NCBI GenBank assembly: GCA_003170295.1
Contig: PNAJ01000022.1
Span: 124,001-188,000 of the forward strand
Origin: Bryobacterales bacterium
GTDB lineage: Bacteria > Acidobacteriota > Terriglobia > Bryobacterales > Bryobacteraceae
Reading direction: 5' to 3'
Length of the DNA: 64,000 bases
Positions 42,475 through 50,406 of the stretch are shown here, piece by piece. The stretch's first letter is position 1. Every line of letters begins with the position of its first letter. The notes beneath the pieces were generated by a model, which was not told the origin of the DNA, did no database searches, and saw only the letters and a list, made by a program, of their open reading frames with translations. Both the position numbers and the translations under genes were made by a program.

Positions 42475-43110
42475 TCATGGTAGCATCACGCGCACCCGAA
42501 TCCCGCTGGCGGGGTCGATCGTCCAGGTGCAGGAACCGCCATGCAGCGTCGCGATGTGCCGTGCGCTCTCAAGGCTCAAGGCAGTTCCCGGCGGAAGCGA
42601 CTCGATCGAGCGGTGGCCCGGAGCGGCTGTCGAAGCGTCGATCTCGACTCCAGTTCCGGCCGCTGTAGTTCTGAGGAGCGTGGGATGCTCTTCGGCCGCG
42701 AGTTGCCGGAACAGTCCGAGAATATTCTCGATCAGAGCGCGTGCGAACCAGGGGTCCAATTGGACCACGGGGAGATCGGCGGATAATTCCAGTTTCACGG
42801 GCGGGTCCACCGATGCCGGGCGGCCCGCGACGGTCTGCGCAATCAGTTCTCCCAGGTCGATGGGCACGGGCGCGGCGAGGCGAGAATCGGCGAGCTCCAC
42901 TCCGTTCGACAGGATCCAGTTCGATTGCTCTACCAATTGCTGAACGCGAGCGAGCTGTTCGCGATGCTTATCATCGTCGAGCACCAGCGAAAGATAGTAG
43001 GCAATGGATTCAATGGTGCTGAGCGGCTGCCGGATTTCGTGTGCGATGGCATGCAGCACGGATTCTCGGGAGACCTCGGAGGCGGGTTCGGATTGTAAGG
43101 TGGGAGTCAT
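42475..43110 (-). CDS. Soluble histidine-kinase-like protein heading the aromatic operon
   Basis: The 211-residue protein has a HisKA dimerisation helix with His24 in HAIAHEIRQPLSTIESIAYYL, and a HATPase-like domain with a degenerate N-box (ARALIENILGLFRQL) and no recognisable DxGxG box; the region that should hold it reads AAGTGVEIDAS. The C-terminus resembles the last HATPase strands (ARHIATLHGGSCTW). There is no sensor, HAMP or membrane part. It may be a phosphotransfer protein or pseudokinase rather than an active kinase. The position twelve bases before trpC and behind the operon promoter suggests a regulatory link with aromatic synthesis, but no partner regulator is nearby. Confidence 0.75.
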   Translation of the reverse strand: MTPTLQSEPASEVSRESVLHAIAHEIRQPLSTIESIAYYLSLVLDDDKHREQLARVQQLVEQSNWILSNGVELADSRLAAPVPIDLGELIAQTVAGRPASVDPPVKLELSADLPVVQLDPWFARALIENILGLFRQLAAEEHPTLLRTTAAGTGVEIDASTAAPGHRSIESLPPGTALSLESARHIATLHGGSCTWTIDPASGIRVRVMLP

Positions 43111-43142
43111 GTCAAATAAATCGGATAGAAATAAACCGAACT

Positions 43143-43171
43143 GTTATACCGCGAGCGAACGTCCGCGTCAA
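43143..43171 (-). promoter_or_regulatory. Promoter of the aromatic operon
   Basis: On the minus strand TTGACG (43166-43171) and TATAAC (43143-43148) are spaced by exactly 17 bases, a good sigma-70-type match. Predicted transcription begins near 43136, about 26 bases before the ATG at 43110. No leader peptide with tandem Trp codons and no terminator-like hairpin fits in that short leader, so classical attenuation at this site is unlikely. Confidence 0.75.
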
Positions 43172-43178
43172 GCCTGGC

Positions 43179-43625
43179 TTAGGTTAGCTTCGATCGCACG
43201 CGATCGCTGAGCGCTTTGCCGTCGACGCGCTTGCCGGCGAGCTTCGCCTGCGCAGCCTTCATCACGGCGCCCATTTGTTTAAGCGAGGTGACGCCGGATT
43301 CCGCCATGGCCGCCGCGATCGCGGCATCCACCTCTTCCGCGGTGGGCGCGGAGGGCATGTAGGTTTCGATCAGCTTCAGCTCGGCGTCCTCCTTGTCGGC
43401 AAGGTCCGGGCGATTGCCCTTGCGGAACATGTCCGACGACTCCTTACGCTGCTTGATCAGAGTGTTGAGGATTTGCAATTCGGTCGGCTCGTCCAGCGGC
43501 TTCATCGAATCGACCTCGTGTTTCTTGAGCGCGGTCTTGATCATGCGGAGCGCACCGAGACGAGCTTCCTCCCGTCCCTTCATGGCGGCTGTGATGTCTT
43601 TTTGAATTTGATCGAGCAACGGCAT
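43179..43625 (-). CDS. yqeY: GatB/YqeY domain protein
   Basis: The 148-residue protein is a typical stand-alone YqeY: LLDQIQKDITAAMKGREEARLGALRMIKTALKK, TLIKQRKESSDMFRKGNRPDLADKE, IETYMPSAP, and the helical C-terminal tail domain LKQMGAVMKAAQAKLAGKRVDGKALSDRVRS. The family is related to the tRNA-binding tail of GatB; its role is not settled. It is transcribed away from the aminotransferase gene. Its end lies eight bases from the -35 box of the aromatic operon promoter. Confidence 0.93.
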   Translation of the reverse strand: MPLLDQIQKDITAAMKGREEARLGALRMIKTALKKHEVDSMKPLDEPTELQILNTLIKQRKESSDMFRKGNRPDLADKEDAELKLIETYMPSAPTAEEVDAAIAAAMAESGVTSLKQMGAVMKAAQAKLAGKRVDGKALSDRVRSKLT

Positions 43626-43643
43626 GCTGTCTTCATATTAAAG

Positions 43644-43674
43644 GAGTCAGAAGTCAGGAGTCAGGAGTCAGAAT
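43644..43674 (+). repeat. Short tandem repeat of AGTCAGG units
   Basis: Units of AGTCAGG/AGTCAGA follow each other about four times just before an AATG. The array lies in the divergent gap in front of the aminotransferase gene. It resembles, in design, the GGCTACTG-type repeats at 52752-52786 and 57592-57742, which also end in a CAGAATG. Confidence 0.7.
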
Positions 43675-43699
43675 GGTATTCTGGAATTTCGTCTGCGCC

Positions 43700-44875
43700 A
43701 TGCACATTAAAAAGACACGTCTACTGACTCCCGGACCGACGCCTGTTTATCCGAAGGCGCTCCAGGCCATGCTGGGCGCGGACATGCACCATCGCACGCA
43801 GGATTTCAAAAACGTGTTCCTTGCCGTGCTGGCGGACCTGAAACTGGTGATGGCGACAGCGAATGACGTGCTGGTGCTGGTGGCTTCGGGAACCGGCGCG
43901 ATGGAAGCGTCCGTGACGAATTGTTTTTCCGCGGGCGATCGCGCGATCGTATGCACGGCCGGAAAATTTGGCGAGCGCTGGGTGGAGATGACGCGGTCGT
44001 ACGGGCTCGACGCGATCGTTCTCGAAGCGCCGTATGGAAAAGCTGTGCGGCCGGAAGCACTGGAGCAAGCACTGGCGGCGAACCTGGACGTGAAGGGCGT
44101 GTTCGTGCAGGCGTCTGAAACCTCCACCGGAGCCGTGCACGATGTTCGCGCGATGGGCGAGGCGGTCCGGAAGACGCAGGCGATTTTCGTGGTCGATGCC
44201 ATCACGGGCCTGGGCACGATGCCGCTCGATATCGATTCTTGGTCGCTCGATATCGTCATCGGAGGGTCGCAGAAAGCGTTCATGGTGCCGCCCGGCCTGG
44301 CGTTTCTCTCGATCAGCCCGAAGGCGTGGGCGGCGATGGAAACCGCGACGCTGCCGCGTTACTACTTCAATCTCAAACGCGAAAAAAAATACGCCGCGAA
44401 CGGAGAATCGGCCTGGACCGCGTCCACCGCGCTCATGCTCGCGCTCAACGAAGCGCTGCAATATATCAAGAGTATCGGCATGCCGAAGCTGATCGCCAAC
44501 GCGGAGCAGCTAGCGCGCGCGACTCGGGAAGGGTGCCATGCGCTGGGCCTCGAATTGTTTTCTCCGGAAAATCCCAGCGCGTCCGTCACGGCGGTGAAGG
44601 CTCCCGACGGGCTCGATTCCGGTGTCATCGTCAAGGAATTCCGGCAGCGCTTCGGTTCCATCATCGCCAATGGACAAGGGGAGATGAAGGGCCGCATCTT
44701 CCGGATCGCGCATCTCGGCTATTTCGATGTCGCGGATCTGTTCGCGGTGATCGCAGAGCTCGAGCTGATCCTTTATGCGAACGGCGTTCCGGTGAAACTG
44801 GGTGCGGGCGTGGCTGCGGTGCAGCGCGTGTATGCCGAAATCGCGATAACCAAAAAGGAACTCGCAAACGTCTAA
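43700..44875 (+). CDS. Class V aminotransferase, probable serine-pathway enzyme
   Basis: The 391-residue protein from ATG 43700 (a frame start at 43673 adds nine residues lying in the repeat) belongs to the alanine-glyoxylate / serine-pyruvate aminotransferase family. N-terminal LLTPGPTPVYP, LVASGTGAMEASV, the aspartate in FVVDAITGLGTMPLDID, and the PLP lysine in VIGGSQKAFMVPPG are clear. The adjacent serA starts seven bases after its stop. In many bacteria such a pair makes serine, the aminotransferase acting on 3-phosphohydroxypyruvate in place of SerC. That role is inferred from context. Confidence 0.88.
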   Translation: MHIKKTRLLTPGPTPVYPKALQAMLGADMHHRTQDFKNVFLAVLADLKLVMATANDVLVLVASGTGAMEASVTNCFSAGDRAIVCTAGKFGERWVEMTRSYGLDAIVLEAPYGKAVRPEALEQALAANLDVKGVFVQASETSTGAVHDVRAMGEAVRKTQAIFVVDAITGLGTMPLDIDSWSLDIVIGGSQKAFMVPPGLAFLSISPKAWAAMETATLPRYYFNLKREKKYAANGESAWTASTALMLALNEALQYIKSIGMPKLIANAEQLARATREGCHALGLELFSPENPSASVTAVKAPDGLDSGVIVKEFRQRFGSIIANGQGEMKGRIFRIAHLGYFDVADLFAVIAELELILYANGVPVKLGAGVAAVQRVYAEIAITKKELANV

Positions 44876-44882
44876 ACTCCGT

Positions 44883-46490
44883 ATGAAAATCTTGATCGCC
44901 GAACCGATGCCTGCGGCGGGCGTGGAACTGCTGACGCCCCAACCCGGCTGGGATGTGGTCGTTTCCAATCCGGAAGAGTTCCGGCAGCATCTTGCCGATG
45001 CCGACGCGCTGATTGTGCGTAGCGCGATTCAAGTGGATGCCGCGTTGCTGGCCAGCGCGCCGCAGCTCAAGGTGATCGGAAAAGCGGGCGTGGGCGCGGA
45101 GAATATCGACGTGGAGGCCGCCACGTCGGCGGGCGTCCTGGTGATGAATACGCCGGGCGGCAACGCTGTTTCGGTGGCGGAACACACGCTGGGGCTGATG
45201 CTCGCGATGGCGCGATCCATCCCGCAGGCAGCCGTTTCGACCAAGAGCGGCGACTGGGGCAGGGTGAGGTATGTCGGCACCGAACTGCGCGGCAAGACGC
45301 TCGGCGTGGTCGGCCTCGGCAGCATCGGCCAGGAGGTGGTGCGGCGCGCGCGGGCGTTTGAAATGAAGATCGTCGCCAACGACCCGTACGTAAATTCGCA
45401 GAGGGCGGCCGATCTGGGCGTCACGCTGACGCCTTTGGGCGAGTTGTTCGCGCACAGCGATTACATCACGCTGCACGTCGCGCTGACCCTGGAGACGTTC
45501 GCGCTGCTGAACGCCGCGGCTTTCGCGAAAATGAAAAAAGGCGTGCGGATCGTCAACTGCGCGCGCGGCGAGCTGATCGATGGCGAGGCGCTGCGCAAGG
45601 CTATCGAATCGGGCAAGGTGGCCGGTGCGGCGCTCGACGTATTTCAGACGGAGCCGCCCGATTCGAGCGAACCGCTGCTCCATATGGACCAGGTGATCGC
45701 GACGCCGCATATCGGCGGAGCTACCGAGGAGGCGCAGGAAACCGTGGGTGTGCGCATCGCCGAGCAGATCGTGCAATATTTGCGCCAAGGCGTCGCGCTC
45801 CATGCGGTGAACGTTCCGGCGATGACCAGCGAGCAGTTCCGGACCGTCGGTCCATACGCCGCGCTCGCCGAGCGGCTGGGGACTTTCGCCGCCTACGTCG
45901 CTACCGGAAATCCGCGCATGGTACGGCTGGTCTATTACGGAAGCGCCGCGCAGGGCAACATCGCCGATCACAACACCCACCTGATTCGCAACGCGGGACT
46001 GGCCGGGGTGCTGAGCCGATCGCTGCACCGGAAAGCGAACGTCGTCAATGCGCTGCAAATCGCCACCGAGCGCGGATTGGGCTACGCGGAGCGGCACGAC
46101 AAGCGCGTGGGTCACGCGGATTCGTTGAAGCTGGAACTGGAAACCGACGAAGGGATTACGCAGGTGGAAGGAGCGCTGGTGCTCGACCGGCCACGCCTGC
46201 TCGCCGTAGATGGCATTCGCTGCGAGGCTCCTCTTACCGGACATCTGATTTATTTGCGCAACGCGGATGTGCCGGGCGTGATCGGCTACGTCGGTTCGGT
46301 GACGGGCAAAAATAATATCAACATCGCGAATTTCTCGCTCGGCCGCCAGCATGCGCCGTCCCAGGAGGGCGGAGTGCTCGAAGCGATCGCCGTCGTCAAG
46401 ACCGATGAGCCGGTGAGTGAACGGGTGCTTGCGGAACTGCTCGAAAACAAATCCATCACGGTCGCGCGCGCAGTCGAATTTCGCGATTAA
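44883..46490 (+). CDS. serA: D-3-phosphoglycerate dehydrogenase, long form with ACT domain
   Basis: SerA oxidises 3-phosphoglycerate in the first step of serine synthesis. The 535-residue protein has the substrate domain (VGAENIDVEAATSAGVLVMN), the NAD motif VGLGSIGQEVVRRA, catalytic ARGELIDGEAL and HIGGATEEAQETVG, an intervening ASB-type domain (about 315-450), and a C-terminal ACT domain (LRNADVPGVIGYVGSVTGKN) that in relatives binds serine for feedback control. It follows the aminotransferase gene by seven bases. Confidence 0.96.
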   Translation: MKILIAEPMPAAGVELLTPQPGWDVVVSNPEEFRQHLADADALIVRSAIQVDAALLASAPQLKVIGKAGVGAENIDVEAATSAGVLVMNTPGGNAVSVAEHTLGLMLAMARSIPQAAVSTKSGDWGRVRYVGTELRGKTLGVVGLGSIGQEVVRRARAFEMKIVANDPYVNSQRAADLGVTLTPLGELFAHSDYITLHVALTLETFALLNAAAFAKMKKGVRIVNCARGELIDGEALRKAIESGKVAGAALDVFQTEPPDSSEPLLHMDQVIATPHIGGATEEAQETVGVRIAEQIVQYLRQGVALHAVNVPAMTSEQFRTVGPYAALAERLGTFAAYVATGNPRMVRLVYYGSAAQGNIADHNTHLIRNAGLAGVLSRSLHRKANVVNALQIATERGLGYAERHDKRVGHADSLKLELETDEGITQVEGALVLDRPRLLAVDGIRCEAPLTGHLIYLRNADVPGVIGYVGSVTGKNNINIANFSLGRQHAPSQEGGVLEAIAVVKTDEPVSERVLAELLENKSITVARAVEFRD

Positions 46491-46520
46491 GTGTCCGGCT
46501 GCGGGATTCGAATGTTCTTA

Positions 46521-46550
46521 TTGACCGCTTTTGGAATTTTTTAGTAGACT
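46521..46550 (+). promoter_or_regulatory. Promoter candidate downstream of serA
   Basis: TTGACC (46521-46526) and TAGACT (46545-46550) are spaced by 18 bases in an AT-rich stretch, a fair sigma-70 match. Predicted transcription starts near 46557, directly before the hairpin and short frame at 46562-46672. Confidence 0.55.
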
Positions 46551-46561
46551 GTGAACAGTTT

Positions 46562-46672
46562 ATGAATTTAGGAGCCTCCGTGCGGGGGTTATGTTGGGGA
46601 AAGGATCCGCACGGAGGCTTAGCTGCTTTGGTTAATAAGACGAACGCAGTCCAATTCCGTTTTGTTCCGTAA
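46562..46672 (+). other. Hairpin-containing short transcript or 36-codon frame
   Basis: Perfect 11-base arms GCCTCCGTGCG (46574-46584) and CGCACGGAGGC (46608-46618) enclose a 23-base G-rich loop. The whole lies in a frame from ATG 46562 to TAA 46670 (MNLGASVRGLCWGKDPHGG and 17 more residues). The ATG is eleven bases after a -10 box and lacks a ribosome binding site. It may be a small structured RNA, a leaderless microprotein, or part of a terminator for serA, although no T-run follows the stem. The transcript would run into the convergent gene at 46676. Confidence 0.5.
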
Positions 46673-46675
46673 GAA

Positions 46676-47554
46676 TTATTTCAACCCCGCCTGTGCCAAA
46701 AATCCGGCTGCCACCTCGGCCGGTTTTTTGCGATCGACATCCACAGCGGCGTTGAGCTTGCGCAGTGTGTCGTTGCCGATCTTGCCCGCGAGCTCGGCCA
46801 GTGCGGGCTGGATCTTCGGATCGTTTGCCAGCAAGTCCGCCCTCACCATCAGGCAGGTCTGGTAGAACGGAAAGACCTTCTTATCGTCGCGTAGCGCTTT
46901 CCAATCGTCGTGGCGAGCCAGCGGACCGTCGTTGATATTTCCCACAACCATCGTCAGTTCCCCCGCGCCGAGAGCCGCGTATAACGAGTCAGCGTCGCTC
47001 ACCCGCGTCATGGCGCCCATGGGCAGGCGATATTGATGAAGGGACGCCAAGCCATCGCTACGCTCGTTGAAATCGCGCGTGACGCCCAGTTTCCAGCCGG
47101 GTTGGGCGCGCTCCGCGTCGCTCAACGTCTCGAATTGTTTGTCTTTGGACACAATGATGGCCCAGGAGTTATCGATCCCCAAAGGGTCCAGCACTTCCAG
47201 TTGAGCGATGCGCCGCATTTCGTTGCGGACACGCTCGAACGTGCTGGCCGCGTCGGAGGAAACCGACTCCTTCAGAATTCCCGCCAGCACCATACCCGTC
47301 TCCTCCGGATAGAGGCCAATCTGAGCATTCACCAGCGCCTGATAGACCAGCTGCGTATTGCCGAGACTAAAACTCCGCCCGACCTTTCGTCCTAAACGGT
47401 TCTCCAGATGCTGCGCCACGATTTCACCCAGCACCACCTGCGCAGTGGTGCTTTTCGATCCCACGACGATCGGTTTCTTCGACCCGCCGCAACTCGCGCC
47501 CAGCAGTGCCAGGGCCGCGAGCGTCTTCCATCCCAACGATCTTTTTCCATTCAT
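46676..47554 (-). CDS. Betaine/choline-type ABC transporter substrate-binding lipoprotein (OpuAC/OsmF-like), orphan
   Basis: The 292-residue protein begins with a lipoprotein signal (WKTLAALALLGASC), from ATG 47554; a frame start at 47569 adds five residues. The mature part has the OpuAC pattern: IVVGSKSTTAQVVLGEIVAQHLENRLG, LGNTQLVYQALVNAQIGLYPEETG, FNERSDGLASL and ELTMVVGNINDGPL. It would capture glycine betaine or related quaternary amines for osmoprotection. No permease or ATPase gene stands next to it, so the transporter is encoded elsewhere or the protein has another role. Confidence 0.88.
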   Translation of the reverse strand: MNGKRSLGWKTLAALALLGASCGGSKKPIVVGSKSTTAQVVLGEIVAQHLENRLGRKVGRSFSLGNTQLVYQALVNAQIGLYPEETGMVLAGILKESVSSDAASTFERVRNEMRRIAQLEVLDPLGIDNSWAIIVSKDKQFETLSDAERAQPGWKLGVTRDFNERSDGLASLHQYRLPMGAMTRVSDADSLYAALGAGELTMVVGNINDGPLARHDDWKALRDDKKVFPFYQTCLMVRADLLANDPKIQPALAELAGKIGNDTLRKLNAAVDVDRKKPAEVAAGFLAQAGLK

Positions 47555-47612
47555 CACGCGATTTAGCATAGCGCGATCCTCTGCTATTCTGTAGAACTAA
47601 CCCTCTATAAAG

Positions 47613-50165
47613 ATGTCGTTCCAGATTCAGCCACTCAAGGAATTCCTAGTCCGGCCCGCGCTGCCGGCTTCGCTGCTGCGGATGTCGGAACTTGCGCTGA
47701 ATCTTCATTGGAGCTGGAACCATTCGCTGCGTTCGCTGTTCCGCCGGTTAGACCCGGTCATTTGGAAAGCATCGAATCATAACCCGATCGTCATGCTGGG
47801 CCGTGTTTCGCAGGCGACGCTCGAACGCGCCGCAGCCGATCCTCGTTATCTTGCGTTGTATCGCCGCGCCTGCGAAACGCACGACGCCTATTTGGCCACC
47901 GCCTCCACCCAACCGTCCAACATGATGGTCGCGTATTTTTCGATGGAGTACGGGCTGCTCGACTGCATGCCGATCTACTCCGGCGGCCTGGGCGTGCTTT
48001 CGGGCGATCATTTGAAAGCGTCGAGCGACGCGAATCTGCCGCTCACCGGTGTCGGTCTGCTCTATCAGAACGGATACTTCAGCCAATCCATCGATCCCGA
48101 TGGCTGGCAAAAGGAACGGACTCCGGTCAACGATTTCTATTCGCTGCCGGTGACTCCGGTGGTGCGCGCCGACGGGAGCGAAATGCTGGTCGGCGTGATG
48201 CTCGCCGGCACGCAAGTATTTCTCAAGGTCTGGCACATTGATGTGGGCCGCGTGAAGCTCTATCTGCTCGATAGCAACATCCCGCAGAATCCGAACCCCG
48301 CCGATCGCGCCATCACCGCCCAGCTTTATGGCGGCGACCTGCACAACCGCATGCGCCAGGAAATCGCTCTCGGCATTGGCGGATTGCGCGCGCTCGAAGA
48401 GCTCGGCATCCAGCCCACCGTCTATCACATGAATGAAGGCCACTCGGCATTTCTCGCCATCGAGCGAATTCGCCGGCTAATCGCCGATCAGCAGATGAGC
48501 TTCGAAGAGGCGCTCAACGCCTCCCGTATTAATAACGTCTTCACCACGCACACCTCCGTCCCCGCGGGAATCGATCTGTTCACCACCGGCATCATGTACG
48601 AGTATTTTCAGGACTACTGCCGCGAGTCCGGCATCTCGTTCGAGCACCTCCTCTCACTCGGGCGCAAAAATCCGTCTGATGCGCAGGAGTCGTTCTCGAT
48701 GGCGGTCGCGGCGTTTAAGACGTCGGCGTTTCGAAATGCCGTCAGCCGCATACATCGCCACGTCTCGCAGCAGATGTGGCAGGAGCTGTGGCCCAAACTG
48801 CCGGTGTGGGAAGTTCCGATCACCTCCGTCACCAACGGCGTGCACCTGCCGACCTGGATTAACGGCGACCTGGCGGGCGTCTACGACCAGTCGCTGCAGC
48901 CGGATTGGCGCGAAGGTCACACCGAATCCACCGTGTGGGATCAGATCGCGGAAATTCCCGCCGCCGAGATTTGGGAAGCGCATCGCCGCCGCAAGCGCCG
49001 TCTAATTGCCTTCGTCCGCGACCGTGCCGCGGCCAATGCGGCCGAACGAAACGCCCCCGTTTCCGAGATCAGGCGCCTGCAGGAGGTGCTCGACCCCGAC
49101 GCCTTGACCATCGGCTTCGCGCGCCGCTTCGCTACCTATAAGCGCGCTACGCTGCTGTTCCGCGATCTGGCCCGATTGAAGCGGATCCTCACCAATACGC
49201 GCATGCCGGTGCAGATCCTGATCGCGGGCAAGGCCCATCCGCTCGATATTCCCGGCAAGACGCTCATTCGCGAAATCGTCCAGTATTCCCAGGACCCGGA
49301 GCTTGCCAAACGCGTCGTGTTTGTCGCCGACTACGGCCTGCAAGTTGCCCGCGAAATGGTGCAGGGCGTCGATGTGTGGCTCAACAATCCGCGCCGCGGC
49401 GAGGAAGCCTGCGGCACCAGCGGCATGAAAGCCGGCATCAACGGCAACCTCAATCTAAGCATTCTCGACGGCTGGTTCGACGAGGCGGCCGAGGAATCCG
49501 GCGGCTGGGTCATTGGCGACCGCGACGCCTATACCGACGATCGCGACGACGCCCACGCAGCAGGTATTTATTCGGTTCTCGAAAACGAGATCGTGCCCAT
49601 GTTCTATGAAGGCCGCGAACAAGGCGTACCCGTCGAATGGATGCGGCGCGTCAAACAATCGTTGAAGTTCGTGAGCGCGCATTTCAACTGCCAGCGTATG
49701 GTGATGGAGTACGCGTCGCAATTGTACGAGCCCGCCCATGTCGGATATGAGCGCGTTCGCCGGGACCGTTTCGCGTCTCCTCGCGAGTATGTCCGGTGGC
49801 ATAGCGCGCTGACCGAAAAGTGGCCGCAAGTGAAGTTTGTCGACTATGGGATCGGCGGAGAGACCGTCTCCGCCGGCTCCTCCGTGACCCTGCGCGCGAG
49901 CCTGGAACTGGCCGGCCTGACGCCGGAGGACGTCCGCGTCGAGGCTGTCGTCGGGAGGGTGGGCGCGCACGGCGAACTCGAAGATACCCAGGTCCTGACG
50001 CTTGCTCCGGCGGGTCGACAGGAATCGGTATTTATGTTTGGGAGCGATTTTGCCCCTTTTACGACTGGCCGTCTGGGGTACGCGTTGCGCGTTAGTCCTA
50101 ATCATTGTGACGATCCGTTGAACAGACCGTGCGACGCGCTGTTAAAATGGGCCGGCCAGTCCTAA
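47613..50165 (+). CDS. glgP: Alpha-glucan phosphorylase (GT35, short type)
   Basis: This enzyme releases glucose-1-phosphate from glycogen or maltodextrins. The 850-residue protein has the N-terminal DUF3417-like region typical of the Thermus-type phosphorylases (LALNLHWSWNHSLRSLFRRLDP), then MVAYFSMEYGLLDCMPIYSGGLGVLSGDHLKASSD, VYHMNEGHSAFLAIER, FARRFATYKRATL and the PLP-lysine block EACGTSGMKAGINGNLNLS. The C-terminal 100 residues contain a small beta domain. ATG 47613 follows CCTCTATAAAG, a weak site. No other glycogen gene is adjacent; the ROK kinase 0.8 kb away could use sugar products. Confidence 0.94.
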   Translation: MSFQIQPLKEFLVRPALPASLLRMSELALNLHWSWNHSLRSLFRRLDPVIWKASNHNPIVMLGRVSQATLERAAADPRYLALYRRACETHDAYLATASTQPSNMMVAYFSMEYGLLDCMPIYSGGLGVLSGDHLKASSDANLPLTGVGLLYQNGYFSQSIDPDGWQKERTPVNDFYSLPVTPVVRADGSEMLVGVMLAGTQVFLKVWHIDVGRVKLYLLDSNIPQNPNPADRAITAQLYGGDLHNRMRQEIALGIGGLRALEELGIQPTVYHMNEGHSAFLAIERIRRLIADQQMSFEEALNASRINNVFTTHTSVPAGIDLFTTGIMYEYFQDYCRESGISFEHLLSLGRKNPSDAQESFSMAVAAFKTSAFRNAVSRIHRHVSQQMWQELWPKLPVWEVPITSVTNGVHLPTWINGDLAGVYDQSLQPDWREGHTESTVWDQIAEIPAAEIWEAHRRRKRRLIAFVRDRAAANAAERNAPVSEIRRLQEVLDPDALTIGFARRFATYKRATLLFRDLARLKRILTNTRMPVQILIAGKAHPLDIPGKTLIREIVQYSQDPELAKRVVFVADYGLQVAREMVQGVDVWLNNPRRGEEACGTSGMKAGINGNLNLSILDGWFDEAAEESGGWVIGDRDAYTDDRDDAHAAGIYSVLENEIVPMFYEGREQGVPVEWMRRVKQSLKFVSAHFNCQRMVMEYASQLYEPAHVGYERVRRDRFASPREYVRWHSALTEKWPQVKFVDYGIGGETVSAGSSVTLRASLELAGLTPEDVRVEAVVGRVGAHGELEDTQVLTLAPAGRQESVFMFGSDFAPFTTGRLGYALRVSPNHCDDPLNRPCDALLKWAGQS

Positions 50166-50406
50166 AGATTCGTACTAGGAAGGCCGATACTCTGGTAGAA
50201 TAAGATTTAGCTGGATTCTTTCAGAAATCCGTGGTACATAGGGTTTAGGCTTTTGAGCGGGTTATTAACCTCCCACGTGCCCAGCCGGTTGGTCCCGCTG
50301 TCTCCTCGAAGAAAAAGAACTTTCTGATTTCTATCCCAACGAGTGTTGTATACCTTCTCATCAAAGGAGTGAGCCAAGCCACCTTCGTTTAAGGCAAGTG
50401 TTATTT
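50166..50406 (+). other. Intergenic region with potential RNA structure
   Basis: A TAGAAT -10-like box (50196-50201) is followed by GGATTCTTTCAGAAATCC (50213-50230), an imperfect hairpin. Further on, AGCGGG and CCCGCT enclose about 30 bases, and AGAAAAAGAACTTTCT forms another small stem. A long structured leader of the zinc-ribbon gene, or an independent small RNA, is possible. I do not recognise a known riboswitch or 6S RNA. Confidence 0.35.

Noticed and set aside
44661..46352. Long minus-strand open frame opposite serA.
   Set aside because: It is the antisense shadow of a high-GC gene: the product is rich in Arg and His, has no domain, and serA on the other strand is fully conserved.
46501..46515. 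GATTCGAAT resembling a tRNA T-loop after serA.
   Set aside because: No acceptor, D or anticodon stem can be drawn around it.
50208..50400. 6S RNA candidate based on length and position.
   Set aside because: The central bubble and closing stem of 6S RNA could not be drawn convincingly; it is kept only as an unspecified structured region.
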